Of a stretch of DNA of 64,000 nucleotides, positions 7,827 through 17,251 are shown piece by piece (position 1 is the stretch's first letter; each line of letters opens with the position of its first letter). Source of the DNA: Oceanispirochaeta sp. M1. GTDB taxonomy: Bacteria > Spirochaetota > Spirochaetia > DSM-2461. The notes below the pieces were generated by a model. The model ran no database searches and had not been told where the DNA came from. It worked only from the letters and a program-made list of their open reading frames with translations. The stretch lies in assembly GCF_003346715.1 (NCBI RefSeq), contig NZ_QQPQ01000007.1:62001-126000 (forward strand). Direction: 5' to 3'. The position numbers and the translations under genes are program-made.

Positions 7827-9221
7827 TCAGCCTCCGATTAGTTCCATAACTTTCTGTAGAGACTTATCATATTCAAGATCAAATACAGGGGGGTTGTCCA
7901 GACGGCGATTTATTTCGTTTCTTACCATTATTCTGATAAAATCAATATCAAGTTTGATACCTTCTTTTCTCAGATTGGCGATAAAGTCATCTATTTCTTC
8001 TGCATCTGGTGTGCTCTCTTCATCAATAAAACGGCTGATTCTGTTCTCTTCCAGGAGAATCTTGTAATCGAGGATATCATCCTCGCTGAGTTCTTTCTCC
8101 TCGACCTTCACATCAGGTTCAATACCCGTCTTGTCGATGTTTACACCGCTGGGTGTGTAGTAGCGGGCCATTGTCAGTTTAATGGCACTGTTCCCCAGCA
8201 TAAGCATCTGCTGTACAGATCCCTTTCCATAGGTTGTCTGTCCCACAATTGTGGCTCTTCCCCGGTCTTTCAAAACTCCTGTCAGAATTTCGGAAGCTGA
8301 GGCGGATCCGTTATCTATAAGAACATAAATATCTGTTTTATCAGAAACGAGGGAACCCGACTTTGCCTTGAAAATTTCATTTTCACCGGGGATCCTGGAG
8401 CGTGTACTCACAATTGTTCCGTTATCGAAGAAGAAATCGCTTATATCAACTACAGAGTTGAGGAGTCCGCCGGGATTGCTTCTGACATCCACGATTATAG
8501 AGTTGACCCGTTTCTTTCTAAAATCTTTTAGTGCTTCTTCAACTCTTTCTGATGTATAAGGAGTGAACTGAATTATTCTCAGATAGCCTGTTTTTTTATC
8601 GATGTATTCCCATTTTACTGTGGGAATTTCTATTATGGCTCTTGTTATGACAACATCGAATGTTATGTCCTCTCCTCTGAGGATTGTGACTGTAACATCC
8701 GTACCTGCCGGACCACGGAGAACGTTGGAAACTTCGTCAGTGGTGAGATCTTTAGCTGATTCACCGTCTATCTGATAGATAAAGTCTCCCGCATGTATTC
8801 CGGCCCTGTAGGCGGGGGTTCCCTCGATGGGAGATACAACTTTTACATAGGGTCTGCGGCCGTTGGCGCTCCCCTCTTCATAGATATCTTTGGAAATATA
8901 TAGACCCACACCGCCGAACTGACCGCTTGTTGTGTCTGTAAGAGACTGAAGTTCTTCCTCGCTCAGGTAGAGGGAGTAGGGATCATCCAGACTTTCAAAC
9001 AGCCCTCTCATGGCTCCCTGGAACAATTGTTCAGGAGGTACTTCATCAACATAATTTCTTAGAATAAGATAATATGCGGTTTCAAACAGTCTCAAATAGT
9101 TTTCTGTACTCAGCCCGGAGGACTGTGCCGAAACGGAGGGAGCCAGTATAATTACTGACAATACCAGTATTAATGAGAGAGTTACGGAAAGCCATAATGC
9201 TCGTTCAGTCTTTCTTTTCAT
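7827..9221 (-). CDS. ctpA: C-terminal processing peptidase (S41 family, CtpA/Prc-like)
   Basis: A periplasmic serine protease that trims the C-termini of proteins. From the ATG at 9221 it is 464 aa: signal peptide or anchor (MKRKTERALWLSV, then a hydrophobic stretch ending VSA), PDZ domain (about 90-180 with GGVGLYIS and GDFIYQIDGE), then the S41 core with the catalytic Ser in DNGSASASEIL and the Lys in TTYGKGSVQ. An in-frame ATG at 9278 is rejected: the promoter -35/-10 lies at 9242-9269, inside that extension, and AAAGGATT sits before 9221. First gene of a six-gene operon. Confidence 0.93.
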   Translation of the reverse strand: MKRKTERALWLSVTLSLILVLSVIILAPSVSAQSSGLSTENYLRLFETAYYLILRNYVDEVPPEQLFQGAMRGLFESLDDPYSLYLSEEELQSLTDTTSGQFGGVGLYISKDIYEEGSANGRRPYVKVVSPIEGTPAYRAGIHAGDFIYQIDGESAKDLTTDEVSNVLRGPAGTDVTVTILRGEDITFDVVITRAIIEIPTVKWEYIDKKTGYLRIIQFTPYTSERVEEALKDFRKKRVNSIIVDVRSNPGGLLNSVVDISDFFFDNGTIVSTRSRIPGENEIFKAKSGSLVSDKTDIYVLIDNGSASASEILTGVLKDRGRATIVGQTTYGKGSVQQMLMLGNSAIKLTMARYYTPSGVNIDKTGIEPDVKVEEKELSEDDILDYKILLEENRISRFIDEESTPDAEEIDDFIANLRKEGIKLDIDFIRIMVRNEINRRLDNPPVFDLEYDKSLQKVMELIGG

Positions 9222-9241
9222 TGTATAATCCTTTTGAAAGT

Positions 9242-9269
9242 ATTGTAGATGCAGGGCATTCTTTGTCAA
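9242..9269 (-). promoter_or_regulatory. Sigma-70-type promoter of the ctpA operon
   Basis: Minus strand TTGACA (9269-9264), 16-bp spacer, TACAAT (9247-9242). Predicted transcript start is near 9235, which leaves a short leader before the ATG at 9221 and excludes the longer start. Confidence 0.65.
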
Positions 9270-9278
9270 CACCTTCAC

Positions 9279-9307
9279 TTGACCTGTATTTCAAACAGTT
9301 TTACACT
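9279..9307 (+). promoter_or_regulatory. Possible promoter of the ParA-FapA-lgt operon
   Basis: TTGACC (9279-9284), 17 bp, TACACT (9302-9307), back-to-back with the ctpA promoter. Partial match at both boxes. Confidence 0.4.
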
Positions 9308-9399
9308 TAAACTTGTCGTGTCCCGGACCCATTCCGGATTTCCGGTTTCTATAAACCAGTAACAGGTTATGATTATAATATTATACGGGAGTTTGATTC

Positions 9400-10542
9400 A
9401 TGCAAGTAATTGCTGTCGCTAGTGGTAAAGGCGGAGTGGGAAAATCCCTATTAGCATCCAATATGGCTATTGGATTGGCCGAAAATGATAAAAAAGTTAT
9501 TTTAGCGGACCTCGATCTCGGGGGATCCAATCTCCATCTGGTAATAGGACAGAAACCCTCTACCATCGGACTTGGTTCCTTTATAAACAATCCCAAGCAG
9601 AAAATTGAAGAGATAATTCAGGATACGGATTATAAAAACCTCCGTTTTATCTCCGGTGAGGGAGAAGTCCCCGGGGCCGCCAACATCACGACTCCCCAGA
9701 AGAAAAAACTAATAAACAGGATGACATCCCTTGATGCCGACTACCTGGTGATGGACCTCGGAGCAGGATCCAATAGTACTATCCTTGATTTTTTCCTGAT
9801 TGCAGGATGCGGTATTATTGTCACCACTCCTACTCTTACGGCAACCCTCAATGCGTATCTGTTTATAAAGAATGTTCTTTTCAGGATGCTTTATACTTCA
9901 TTTAATAGAAAATCTCCCGCAATGAGTTATCTTGAGACTTTAAGGAAAGATGGAGTTTCTCTCCAAAAAGTCTATCTCTCAAATCTTGTGGATAAGCTTC
10001 GGGATCTGGATATGGCAGGAGCCGATCTGTTTGAAGAGAAAAAGAAACATTTTCAGCCCAGACTTGTAATGAACATGATGGATAATCCGGATGATCTGCA
10101 GAAGGTTGATAAACTGATAATATCCGTCAGGGATTATCTGGGAGTTAATCTGGATTTTCTGGGAGTACTCTATAGAGATGAATTTCAGAAAAAAGCTCTT
10201 AATTCCCGACTTCCTGTAATAAAATACAAACCAGGAGCCGTTGTCTCTCAGGGTATTTACAGAATATGCGACAAGGTTCTGGAGATTAAGATGGATGAAA
10301 GGATCAATCTTTCAAATCTTGATGCGGAATTTTCCTATCAGTCTGCAGGAATGGAAGCTGAGTCAGATTTTAATGATAAGGTTCAGTCTCTTGAAGAGTT
10401 GCTGCACAGCGGTGCCCTTACCCAGGGAGATCTTATTGAGACAATCCGAATGCAGCAGTATGAAATAAATAAATTGAAGAAAGAGAACAGGTTTATAAAG
10501 GCCAAACTGGTCAAAGCGTCAGAATCGGGATTTAAAGTGTAA
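9400..10542 (+). CDS. ParA/MinD-family ATPase (FlhG-like)
   Basis: 380 aa. Opens with the deviant Walker A SGKGGVGKS (residues 8-16), then the switch DLDLGGSNL (about 39-47) and the hydrophobic Walker B DYLVMDLGAG (near 117). Such ATPases dimerise on membranes or DNA and position cell structures; FlhG members regulate flagella. The segment GAVVSQGIYRICDKVLEI ends the fold near residue 300, and the last 80 residues are an acidic, coiled-coil-like extension. The next gene, 9 bp downstream, encodes a FapA protein, so the two likely work together, perhaps in flagellar or envelope organisation. Function beyond the ATPase family is inferred. Confidence 0.82.
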   Translation: MQVIAVASGKGGVGKSLLASNMAIGLAENDKKVILADLDLGGSNLHLVIGQKPSTIGLGSFINNPKQKIEEIIQDTDYKNLRFISGEGEVPGAANITTPQKKKLINRMTSLDADYLVMDLGAGSNSTILDFFLIAGCGIIVTTPTLTATLNAYLFIKNVLFRMLYTSFNRKSPAMSYLETLRKDGVSLQKVYLSNLVDKLRDLDMAGADLFEEKKKHFQPRLVMNMMDNPDDLQKVDKLIISVRDYLGVNLDFLGVLYRDEFQKKALNSRLPVIKYKPGAVVSQGIYRICDKVLEIKMDERINLSNLDAEFSYQSAGMEAESDFNDKVQSLEELLHSGALTQGDLIETIRMQQYEINKLKKENRFIKAKLVKASESGFKV

Positions 10543-10551
10543 TTAAATTTT

Positions 10552-13422
10552 ATGAGTATAGAATTCAGAGGCAGCTTAAAAGTAGAAATAGATTCTAAAT
10601 GTCTATTTGCGAAAATAAAATTTACTCCCCTGGACAGTGCTGACCCGCACAGTCTTGATAGTTTAAAAGAACTCTTAGCCGCTGAAGGGATTGTCTTCGG
10701 TATCGATCAGGAAAAACTGGAAGAAACTGCCATAGAATTTTCTGAAGCCATGGAGCCCTATCTTTCAGATGTAATAGCATCAGGAGAAGTGCCCAAGCCC
10801 GGCAGCGGGCAGACCTATGATTTCTCTGAATTCAAATACCCCCCGAACCTGGAAAAAGTTGTAGAAAAAATAAGGTCCATGAACAAGGTTCCTCTGGTCT
10901 ATCAGACCATGAAGGTCATGGTTATGAAGGACAAGCGGGTAAAAGATAAGGGTCTATTCAAGAGTGGAAAAGAGAAAATAATCACTGTTGAAGAGGAAGA
11001 GGAGAAGAAGATCAGGGTCGATGTCTCTCCTGCTATCAGGGAGCTTGGATTTTTTGAGAAGGGTGATGTCATCTGTACTGTTGTCACCGGTTCCGGAGAG
11101 CCTTCTGATGGGAAGGATATAAAAGGAAATGTGCTGAAGGCTCCTACCTCTATTGAAGGTGAGTTTTACCCGGGTCGCAATATCCAGAAGGAAAAATCAG
11201 AGTTTATTGCCGCAGAGACCGGTTTTGTCAGAAAAGGAGAAAACTGGCTGGATCTGATTCCTTTTCAGAATCACAGCTGGAGTCTACGGGTCAGTAATAA
11301 TAAGGTTGACTGTTATATCGATATAATTGCCGGGCATAAATCGGCACCTCCCCCAGATATTAACATTGTTATGCAGGCTGTTAAAAAACTCTCATTTTCT
11401 GATGAGAGCCTGCTTGATGAGTCTCAGATTAAAAAACTTATTATCAGCGGCTGCCGCTCTGAAGGTGCTCAGTCTTTCTGCCTGACCAAAGACCGGGATG
11501 GATCATTTGATCTGGAATTGAATTCTCTAAAGACCGAAGCAAATCTTCATCTATATAAAGGCTCCGGACGGGGCCGGGCTCTGAACCTCAAGCAGGCCTG
11601 GGCCAGGGTGTTGGATCTTAAAATTGCCGGTTTTGAGGCTGAGCGGGTTAAAAAAAAGATTCTTGATTTCAACAGTTCTGAAGATCGGGAAGTTACTATT
11701 TTTCTTGCCAGAGGCGAAGATCCCAGAAGAGGGGATGATAGAGAAATCATTCTGGAAGCCGAATATCTGGCAGATAATGATATTCAGTTGATAAAAGAGA
11801 GAATAAAAGAGCGGAATCAGAAATTTCCCTCTTTCAAAGATTTTCCTCCCGATGAAATAGAAAAAATGGCCAAAGTAAGTAAGGGTACAAAACTCTTTCA
11901 TATCGGTCAGCAGAAAGGCGGCAAGGACGGAAGGGATATTTTCGGCAAGGTTATAAAAGGGATAGAAGGTAATGATCCTATCCTCAATGTATATGAAAAT
12001 ATCGCTATCCAGGAGGGAATCGCCACATCAAAAATTGATGGAATTCTTGATTACTGCTGTAAGGAAATGGTTTATTCTCTCCGTGTCCGTGAACATCAGG
12101 ATGCTAAGATTATCGTCTCTCTTTCAGATAATCATATGTCTGCAACAATTTCATTTTTATCTCCCCAGGGAAGCGGTTCTCCTGTTACCAGAGAGAGAAT
12201 TGCTACAGCCCTTGAGCAAAACGGCATAGTTGAGGGAATTCTTGATGATGAGATCACTAATATCTGCAGTCTCGGGGAAGAGGGCAAAATAGTAACCGAT
12301 CACCTTGTCGCTCAGGGACAGATTCCTTTTCAGGGAGAACAGTCTCTGAAGTTTCTTGTAGATCTTGAACCTGGAAAGAAAAATACAGTTCCTGTTGAAG
12401 AGGGTGAGATTGTTGCCGAGCTGGGACAGAAAGGTGATTCTTCATCAACGGGTTTTAATGTTCTGGGAGAACAGCTCTATGGAGAGGATGACAAAGGGAT
12501 AGAACGGGAGAAGAATGTTCTCCAGGAAGAGATTGATGGACAGCAGGTTCTGAAAGCCGGTGCCAAGGGTCTTCTCTGTATTGAAAACGGCAGGATTTAT
12601 ATCAAGGAAAAACAGACTATCAGAGGAGATGTTTCCAGGGCTACCGGTAATGTTCAGTTTCCCGGGTCAGTAGCAATCTCAGGTTCTGTTCTCTCCGGAA
12701 TTTTTGTCAATGCGGGGAAAGATCTGACTGTCATGGAGGTTGTTGAAGCCTCCCTCCTGACAGCCGGTGGAAATATTATGATTGGAAAGGGAGTCAAGGG
12801 AGACAAAAAGGCTGTCCTGCGCTCAGGGGGCAGTATCTCTGTAGGATTTGCCGAGTCGACCAATATAATGGTTACTGATATCCTGAAAATTAAAAAAGCC
12901 CTGATGAACTGTATCGTCAAGTGCAACGGTCAGCTGAAATCTGATTCAGAAGATACCAGAATCATAGGGGGTATTCTGAAAGTGAAAAACGGTTTGAGTG
13001 CCGGTACTCTTGGATCTGAACGTGAGATAAAGACTTATATTTCTTTCGGCCAGGATTATCTGGTGGAGGACCAGATAAATGTTGTAAGCCGTGAAATAGA
13101 GAAGATCAATGAGCAGCTTCCTCAGATTGATTCTCAGCTTGCTTTAGCTGAAGAGAAACAAAATCAGAAAAAGCTGATGGCTCTGCGTAAGAAGAAAGTC
13201 CAGATGCTGAAGATTCTGGAGAAGAAGGGGATTAAAAACTTTTTTTTGAAAGAAAAATTTGAGATTCACTATGATTCTGAAGTGAGAGTCAGTAATACTA
13301 TTTTTCCCGGAGTTGTCTTTGAGAGTCATGGACGTTCCTTGGAAATTAAAGAAAAAATGACATCTGTCACTGTCTTTTTTGACAGTTCAACCGGTAAAAT
13401 AACTACCAGATCAATATCCTGA
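10552..13422 (+). CDS. Large FapA (DUF342) protein
   Basis: 956 aa, longer than most DUF342 proteins (450-650 aa). The C-terminal half has the family signature: a beta-rich repeat region (VTGNVQFPGSV-like, GSVLSGIFVNAGKDLTVMEVVEASLLTAGGN-like steps near 680-750), followed by MNCIVKCNGQLKS and an IIGGILKVKNGLSAGTLGS step and a terminal coiled coil rich in Lys and Gln. Upstream, two similar segments with a G-x-P-SDGKDIKG motif and with GGKDGRDIFGKV (near 185 and 460) suggest a duplicated N-terminal domain. FapA proteins are linked to flagellar assembly and polar localisation in some bacteria. No clear ribosome site; the operon continues into lgt. Confidence 0.85.
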   Translation: MSIEFRGSLKVEIDSKCLFAKIKFTPLDSADPHSLDSLKELLAAEGIVFGIDQEKLEETAIEFSEAMEPYLSDVIASGEVPKPGSGQTYDFSEFKYPPNLEKVVEKIRSMNKVPLVYQTMKVMVMKDKRVKDKGLFKSGKEKIITVEEEEEKKIRVDVSPAIRELGFFEKGDVICTVVTGSGEPSDGKDIKGNVLKAPTSIEGEFYPGRNIQKEKSEFIAAETGFVRKGENWLDLIPFQNHSWSLRVSNNKVDCYIDIIAGHKSAPPPDINIVMQAVKKLSFSDESLLDESQIKKLIISGCRSEGAQSFCLTKDRDGSFDLELNSLKTEANLHLYKGSGRGRALNLKQAWARVLDLKIAGFEAERVKKKILDFNSSEDREVTIFLARGEDPRRGDDREIILEAEYLADNDIQLIKERIKERNQKFPSFKDFPPDEIEKMAKVSKGTKLFHIGQQKGGKDGRDIFGKVIKGIEGNDPILNVYENIAIQEGIATSKIDGILDYCCKEMVYSLRVREHQDAKIIVSLSDNHMSATISFLSPQGSGSPVTRERIATALEQNGIVEGILDDEITNICSLGEEGKIVTDHLVAQGQIPFQGEQSLKFLVDLEPGKKNTVPVEEGEIVAELGQKGDSSSTGFNVLGEQLYGEDDKGIEREKNVLQEEIDGQQVLKAGAKGLLCIENGRIYIKEKQTIRGDVSRATGNVQFPGSVAISGSVLSGIFVNAGKDLTVMEVVEASLLTAGGNIMIGKGVKGDKKAVLRSGGSISVGFAESTNIMVTDILKIKKALMNCIVKCNGQLKSDSEDTRIIGGILKVKNGLSAGTLGSEREIKTYISFGQDYLVEDQINVVSREIEKINEQLPQIDSQLALAEEKQNQKKLMALRKKKVQMLKILEKKGIKNFFLKEKFEIHYDSEVRVSNTIFPGVVFESHGRSLEIKEKMTSVTVFFDSSTGKITTRSIS

Positions 13423-13434
13423 TAAGGACATAAA

Positions 13435-14391
13435 ATGCTTTATATATATTTTCCTGAATGGATTAAACCCGAGATTATTCCGGGACTTCCGGTCCGCTGG
13501 TACGGACTTATGTATCTGTTGGCCTTCGGGGTTGCCTTTCTTTTGTTCAGGCGTCAGATGAAGGAAGAATCAATCGAAGTTAGTGACGACGATGTCTCAA
13601 ATCTTTTTTTCTATCTGATTCTGGGACTCATTCTGGGAGCTAGACTCATTTCTGCTCTTGTTTACGATACTTCCGGTATTTACTGGCGTAAACCGTGGCT
13701 TATCTTTTGGCCCTTTATGGGAGGACGGTTTGTGGGTCTCCAGGGAATGTCCTATCACGGAGGGCTTATAGGTGCTGTCCTTGGGGGAATTCTGTTCTCC
13801 TATAAAAATAAATGGTACTTTCCCGCCATGGCGGACAGAATCGTGCTGGGTGTACCCCTGGGTTACACTTTCGGGCGTCTGGGGAATTTTATAAATGCCG
13901 AACTTTATGGAAGGGTCACTACATCCAGAGTCGGGATAATCTTTCCTCATGCAGAGCGTTTTTCAGCGGACAAGCAGTGGGTTCAGGATGCGGCTGCGAA
14001 AATAGGTATGGATATCTCATCAATGTCATCGGTAAATCTTCCAAGACATCCCTCTCAATTGTATGAAGCTTTTGCAGAAGGGATCGTTCTGTGGCTTATT
14101 CTGTGGTTTATTGTTCGAAAACGGAAGAAATTCGAGGGTGCTGTCACGGCTTGGTATCTTATAGGATACGGGACTTTTCGTTTTATTATCGAGTATTTCA
14201 GAGAGCCTGATGAAGGATTGGATTTTCCCATATTGCTGGGAGACCCCTCTCCAAACTATATCTTTTCCTCACTTTTGAATTTTACAACGGGACAGATTTT
14301 CTGTTTTGCGATGATTCTGTCGGGAATTCTCTGCCTCTTCTTTTTCAGATGGAAAAGCGGCAGGCGTAAAGGATCGGGTTTAATACTTTGA
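13435..14391 (+). CDS. lgt: Prolipoprotein diacylglyceryl transferase
   Basis: Inner-membrane enzyme that attaches a diacylglyceryl group from phosphatidylglycerol to the lipobox Cys of prolipoproteins. 318 aa with about seven membrane segments. Diagnostic motifs: YHGGLIGAVLGG (with the essential His, near residue 104), GRLGNFINAELYGR (the Lgt signature with the essential Arg, near 144) and RHPSQLYEA (near 202). Lipoproteins in this window (27301, 45500) are likely substrates. 12 bp after fapA; its stop overlaps the TTG start of the next gene. Confidence 0.96.
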   Translation: MLYIYFPEWIKPEIIPGLPVRWYGLMYLLAFGVAFLLFRRQMKEESIEVSDDDVSNLFFYLILGLILGARLISALVYDTSGIYWRKPWLIFWPFMGGRFVGLQGMSYHGGLIGAVLGGILFSYKNKWYFPAMADRIVLGVPLGYTFGRLGNFINAELYGRVTTSRVGIIFPHAERFSADKQWVQDAAAKIGMDISSMSSVNLPRHPSQLYEAFAEGIVLWLILWFIVRKRKKFEGAVTAWYLIGYGTFRFIIEYFREPDEGLDFPILLGDPSPNYIFSSLLNFTTGQIFCFAMILSGILCLFFFRWKSGRRKGSGLIL

Positions 14392-15548
14392 AAATAAGAG
14401 TTCTTGTCTTTTTTGTTCTGGTTTTACCATTGTTTTCCCTCTCTGCAGGAGAGTGGCTTCTTGGTGACAGCGGCAGTTCCGTTTTTCTTCCTGAAGGATG
14501 GAATCTGTTTTCTCAGGAGGAACAAAACAGGATCTCTTTTATTAATCCCGGGGAGGATATTATTTTCCAGATATCTGTCTACCCCGGAGATCTTTACAGT
14601 TCAGATACTGCCATGATTGATAATCACCTTGAAGCTCTGACCATCCTTGAGGAAGACAGATCCCAGTTTCTGTACAGAGGCAGCCCATGTACTCTGGCGG
14701 ATCTCAGTCTTGATTCTGAAGGAGTACAGATCAGAGGATGGTTTCTGTTTATAAACAGGGATGATTTTGATTATTATCTTACGGTTATTACTTCCCCCGA
14801 TAATTATGAAAATGCCCTGCCTCTTATCCTTTCATGCCTGGACGGATTTTCTCCTGACGAACAGAGTCGTAGTGAAGCAGGTCCCATTAGCTCTTTAATT
14901 GCATCTGCTGGCAGTGAAAATCAGATAAGTACTCTTGAGTATCCTGAAGGAGTTCTTGAATATGAGTGGAATGATGCCCGCGAAGAGGCCGGCAGACTTC
15001 TTATTGAAAGGGAGGCGTCCATACTTTCTGCCTACGGAGAGCCAGAGTTATTTGATGAAGCCTGGAAACGCTATTATCAGATGATTTACAGAAACAGTGC
15101 TGAAGATCTGAAGGATCTTGCAGCTCAGATCCAGGAGGATTTTCTGGCAGTTGAAGATACCGAAAAGGCGCGAATTCTTCTGCAATGGCTTCAGGAATTT
15201 GAATATGGGAGTACAGAGCGTTTTTCTGATCTTATGACTTCAACCGAGTCTCTTCTTACCCGGACAGGGGACTGTGATTCGTTGGCTTTGATTTATGTCA
15301 TACTGCTGAACACTATGGATATACCGGCGCTGCTGATGGTTTCCAGGGAATTCAGTCATGCCATGGCGGCAGTTGCTGTTCCCGCCGAAGGAGCCAATAT
15401 TCCTTTTAAAGACAAGTACTATGTGGTTGCCGAAATGACCAAAGATGTTGCTCTGGGTCAGATCGCAGCAGACATGGCTGACATAAATAAATGGGTGATC
15501 ATTCCTTTTAAAGACTATGGACAGGGTGTATTGCCTCTGGGAGAGTAG
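14388..15548 (+). CDS. Secreted protein with transglutaminase-like domain
   Basis: 386 aa, starting with TTG in a TTGA overlap with the lgt stop. A signal peptide (hydrophobic 5-18, cleavage near SLSA) is followed by a beta-rich domain (20-155) of unknown type and a helical linker. Residues 285-375 have a transglutaminase/papain-like core: Cys296 in TGDCDSLAL, His324 in FSHAMAAV, and an acidic third residue, possibly Glu349 in VVAEMT where Asp is usual. The C-terminal domain is therefore probably a periplasmic cysteine protease or cross-linking enzyme. Substrate unknown. Confidence 0.7.
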   Translation: MKIRVLVFFVLVLPLFSLSAGEWLLGDSGSSVFLPEGWNLFSQEEQNRISFINPGEDIIFQISVYPGDLYSSDTAMIDNHLEALTILEEDRSQFLYRGSPCTLADLSLDSEGVQIRGWFLFINRDDFDYYLTVITSPDNYENALPLILSCLDGFSPDEQSRSEAGPISSLIASAGSENQISTLEYPEGVLEYEWNDAREEAGRLLIEREASILSAYGEPELFDEAWKRYYQMIYRNSAEDLKDLAAQIQEDFLAVEDTEKARILLQWLQEFEYGSTERFSDLMTSTESLLTRTGDCDSLALIYVILLNTMDIPALLMVSREFSHAMAAVAVPAEGANIPFKDKYYVVAEMTKDVALGQIAADMADINKWVIIPFKDYGQGVLPLGE

Positions 15549-15704
15549 TAATAAATGAACATCCTGTGTATACAAAAAGATACAGTATCCGTGTAGTTCC
15601 TTTATAATGAAATCTGATAATTTATTAAAGTCATATAATACAAGGTCTTAATTGATTGTGGATTAAATAGGACTGGTTGGTATGGTCCTTGCTTTAATGT
15701 AAGC

Positions 15705-16343
15705 ATGCCCGGAAGAGAAAATTTCCTGTTTCACAATGATGGAACAGCAAGTACAAAAAGACTGATTCTTGATACTGTACAAAAAGAATTTATCAGAAAA
15801 TCAATTCATTTGATGATTGCTCTGGTGCCTACACTGGCAGCGTGGAATTATCGTTTGACGACGATGCTCCTTATCGTCGGGATACTTGTGTACACATATG
15901 CTGAATATCTCAGAGGAAAAGGGCATTTTGTTCCTATAATTTCTGATATCACTGCTCTTGCTTCAAGAGATCGTGACAAGGGCCATTTTGTATTGGGACC
16001 GGTAACCCTGGGACTCGGTGCTCTGGCTGCACTTCTTCTTTATCCTCATCCGGCGGCAACCATTGCAATCTATGCTCTGGCATTCGGAGATGGACTTTCA
16101 AGTCTGGCGGGAAAACTTTTCGGCGGATACAAAATTCCTTTTACCGGCGGTAAGACTTTAAGCGGATCACTTACCTGTTTCGTTTCAGTTTTTATTGCAG
16201 GACTGACTCTGTCAGGAAATACAACCGCTGTACTTATTGTTGCAATTTCGGCCACTTTTCTGGAAGCACTTCCTTCAAAAGACCTGGATAATATTATAAT
16301 TCCAATTGGAACGGGCCTGATAGCCCAGATGATTCTTTTCTGA
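15705..16343 (+). CDS. CTP-dependent diacylglycerol/polyprenol kinase family membrane protein
   Basis: 212 aa, multi-pass. The family (yeast Dgk1, dolichol kinase Sec59, plant VTE5/VTE6) phosphorylates lipid alcohols using CTP. The conserved pieces are EFIRKSIHL near residue 27, ALAFGDGLSSLAGKLFG near 126, KTLSGSLTCF near 150 and LPSKDLDNIIIPI near 190. Probable role is recycling diacylglycerol or a polyprenol to the phosphate form. The ATG has no ribosome site and 156 bp separate it from the previous gene, so it may have its own promoter. Confidence 0.82.
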   Translation: MPGRENFLFHNDGTASTKRLILDTVQKEFIRKSIHLMIALVPTLAAWNYRLTTMLLIVGILVYTYAEYLRGKGHFVPIISDITALASRDRDKGHFVLGPVTLGLGALAALLLYPHPAATIAIYALAFGDGLSSLAGKLFGGYKIPFTGGKTLSGSLTCFVSVFIAGLTLSGNTTAVLIVAISATFLEALPSKDLDNIIIPIGTGLIAQMILF

Positions 16344-16344
16344 T

Positions 16345-17154
16345 TTAACTCCAGAGAAACAACTTTCTACTCGTACGTATAAATAGAATGGTTCCCGGTA
16401 ACAGGCAGGCAAAGCCAGGTATTATAAAGGGAGTATGCAGAAAGAAAAGCATTTCGTATCCTGCAATGATCAGTAGACTGAGAGTTGCCAGACGGTAATA
16501 TTCGGGTCTTCCCTGATTGTAGGCTGCCGAGATATAGGTCAGCACCGTAAGCAATTCAAGAATAATACACAGCAATGCAAGGTACTCTTCTTTTGCTATC
16601 CGGTTCAGAAGGGCACCGCTGATGGAGCTGATATTGATAGGTAAAATACTGGAAAGGGTAAATGCTGTAAGAAGAATCAACAACAGCACCATTCCGAATT
16701 TCTGAATCTGCAGGCCCGAGCTGAACAGGGATGCAGAAAAAAGGGCTGTCAGGGCAAGTATCCTGCTGAAGTATATAATTCTTGTAATCAGGCCGGAATC
16801 GGCCAGGAAATGTGAAGGATCAATCAGATTAGGCAGCCGGAAAATCTGAAGAGAAAATGAAAACAAAAACAGATAAAAGAAGGAGAGTTCGGCTGAGGGA
16901 TTTCTTTTAATCTGATTGGAAATGATGAGGCTCATCAGAAAGGCGAATAGGAGCTGTGCGCTCAGGGAGAGTGCCTTCAGCAGCCCAGTTGAAGGTATGT
17001 CTGAATAGAGGGTCCACCATATCTGTTCTTCTGCCCAGCTCCGGGACATTTGGTTACCGTAATTGAGAAAAGACCAGACTGCCACAATAATAAGGGCCAG
17101 ACCTGAGAGATAGAGCAGAATACGGACAATATACTTTCTGAAAATTAGGATCAT
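16345..17154 (-). CDS. Integral membrane protein of unknown function
   Basis: 269 aa with about eight hydrophobic segments, small polar loops and a basic C-terminus (FIRTSRKLFLWS). I recognise no catalytic motif. It may resemble 7TM signalling membrane regions, but no extra domain is attached. It converges with the lipid kinase gene (1 bp apart) and its upstream side faces the DUF2259-like gene. Confidence 0.7.
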   Translation of the reverse strand: MILIFRKYIVRILLYLSGLALIIVAVWSFLNYGNQMSRSWAEEQIWWTLYSDIPSTGLLKALSLSAQLLFAFLMSLIISNQIKRNPSAELSFFYLFLFSFSLQIFRLPNLIDPSHFLADSGLITRIIYFSRILALTALFSASLFSSGLQIQKFGMVLLLILLTAFTLSSILPINISSISGALLNRIAKEEYLALLCIILELLTVLTYISAAYNQGRPEYYRLATLSLLIIAGYEMLFFLHTPFIIPGFACLLPGTILFIRTSRKLFLWS

Positions 17155-17251
17155 ACTCTCTATTAAAGACTAAATCCTCAAAAACGTCAAAATGTGAAAA
17201 TTTATCTACAGTATGTTTTTAGATGTTCGATAATAATATTGAGGTAAAATC

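Noticed and set aside
7450-8067. Long reading frame on the + strand opposite yjbQ and ctpA.
   Set aside because: It is the complement of conserved genes, has a composition unlike the neighbours and no ribosome site.
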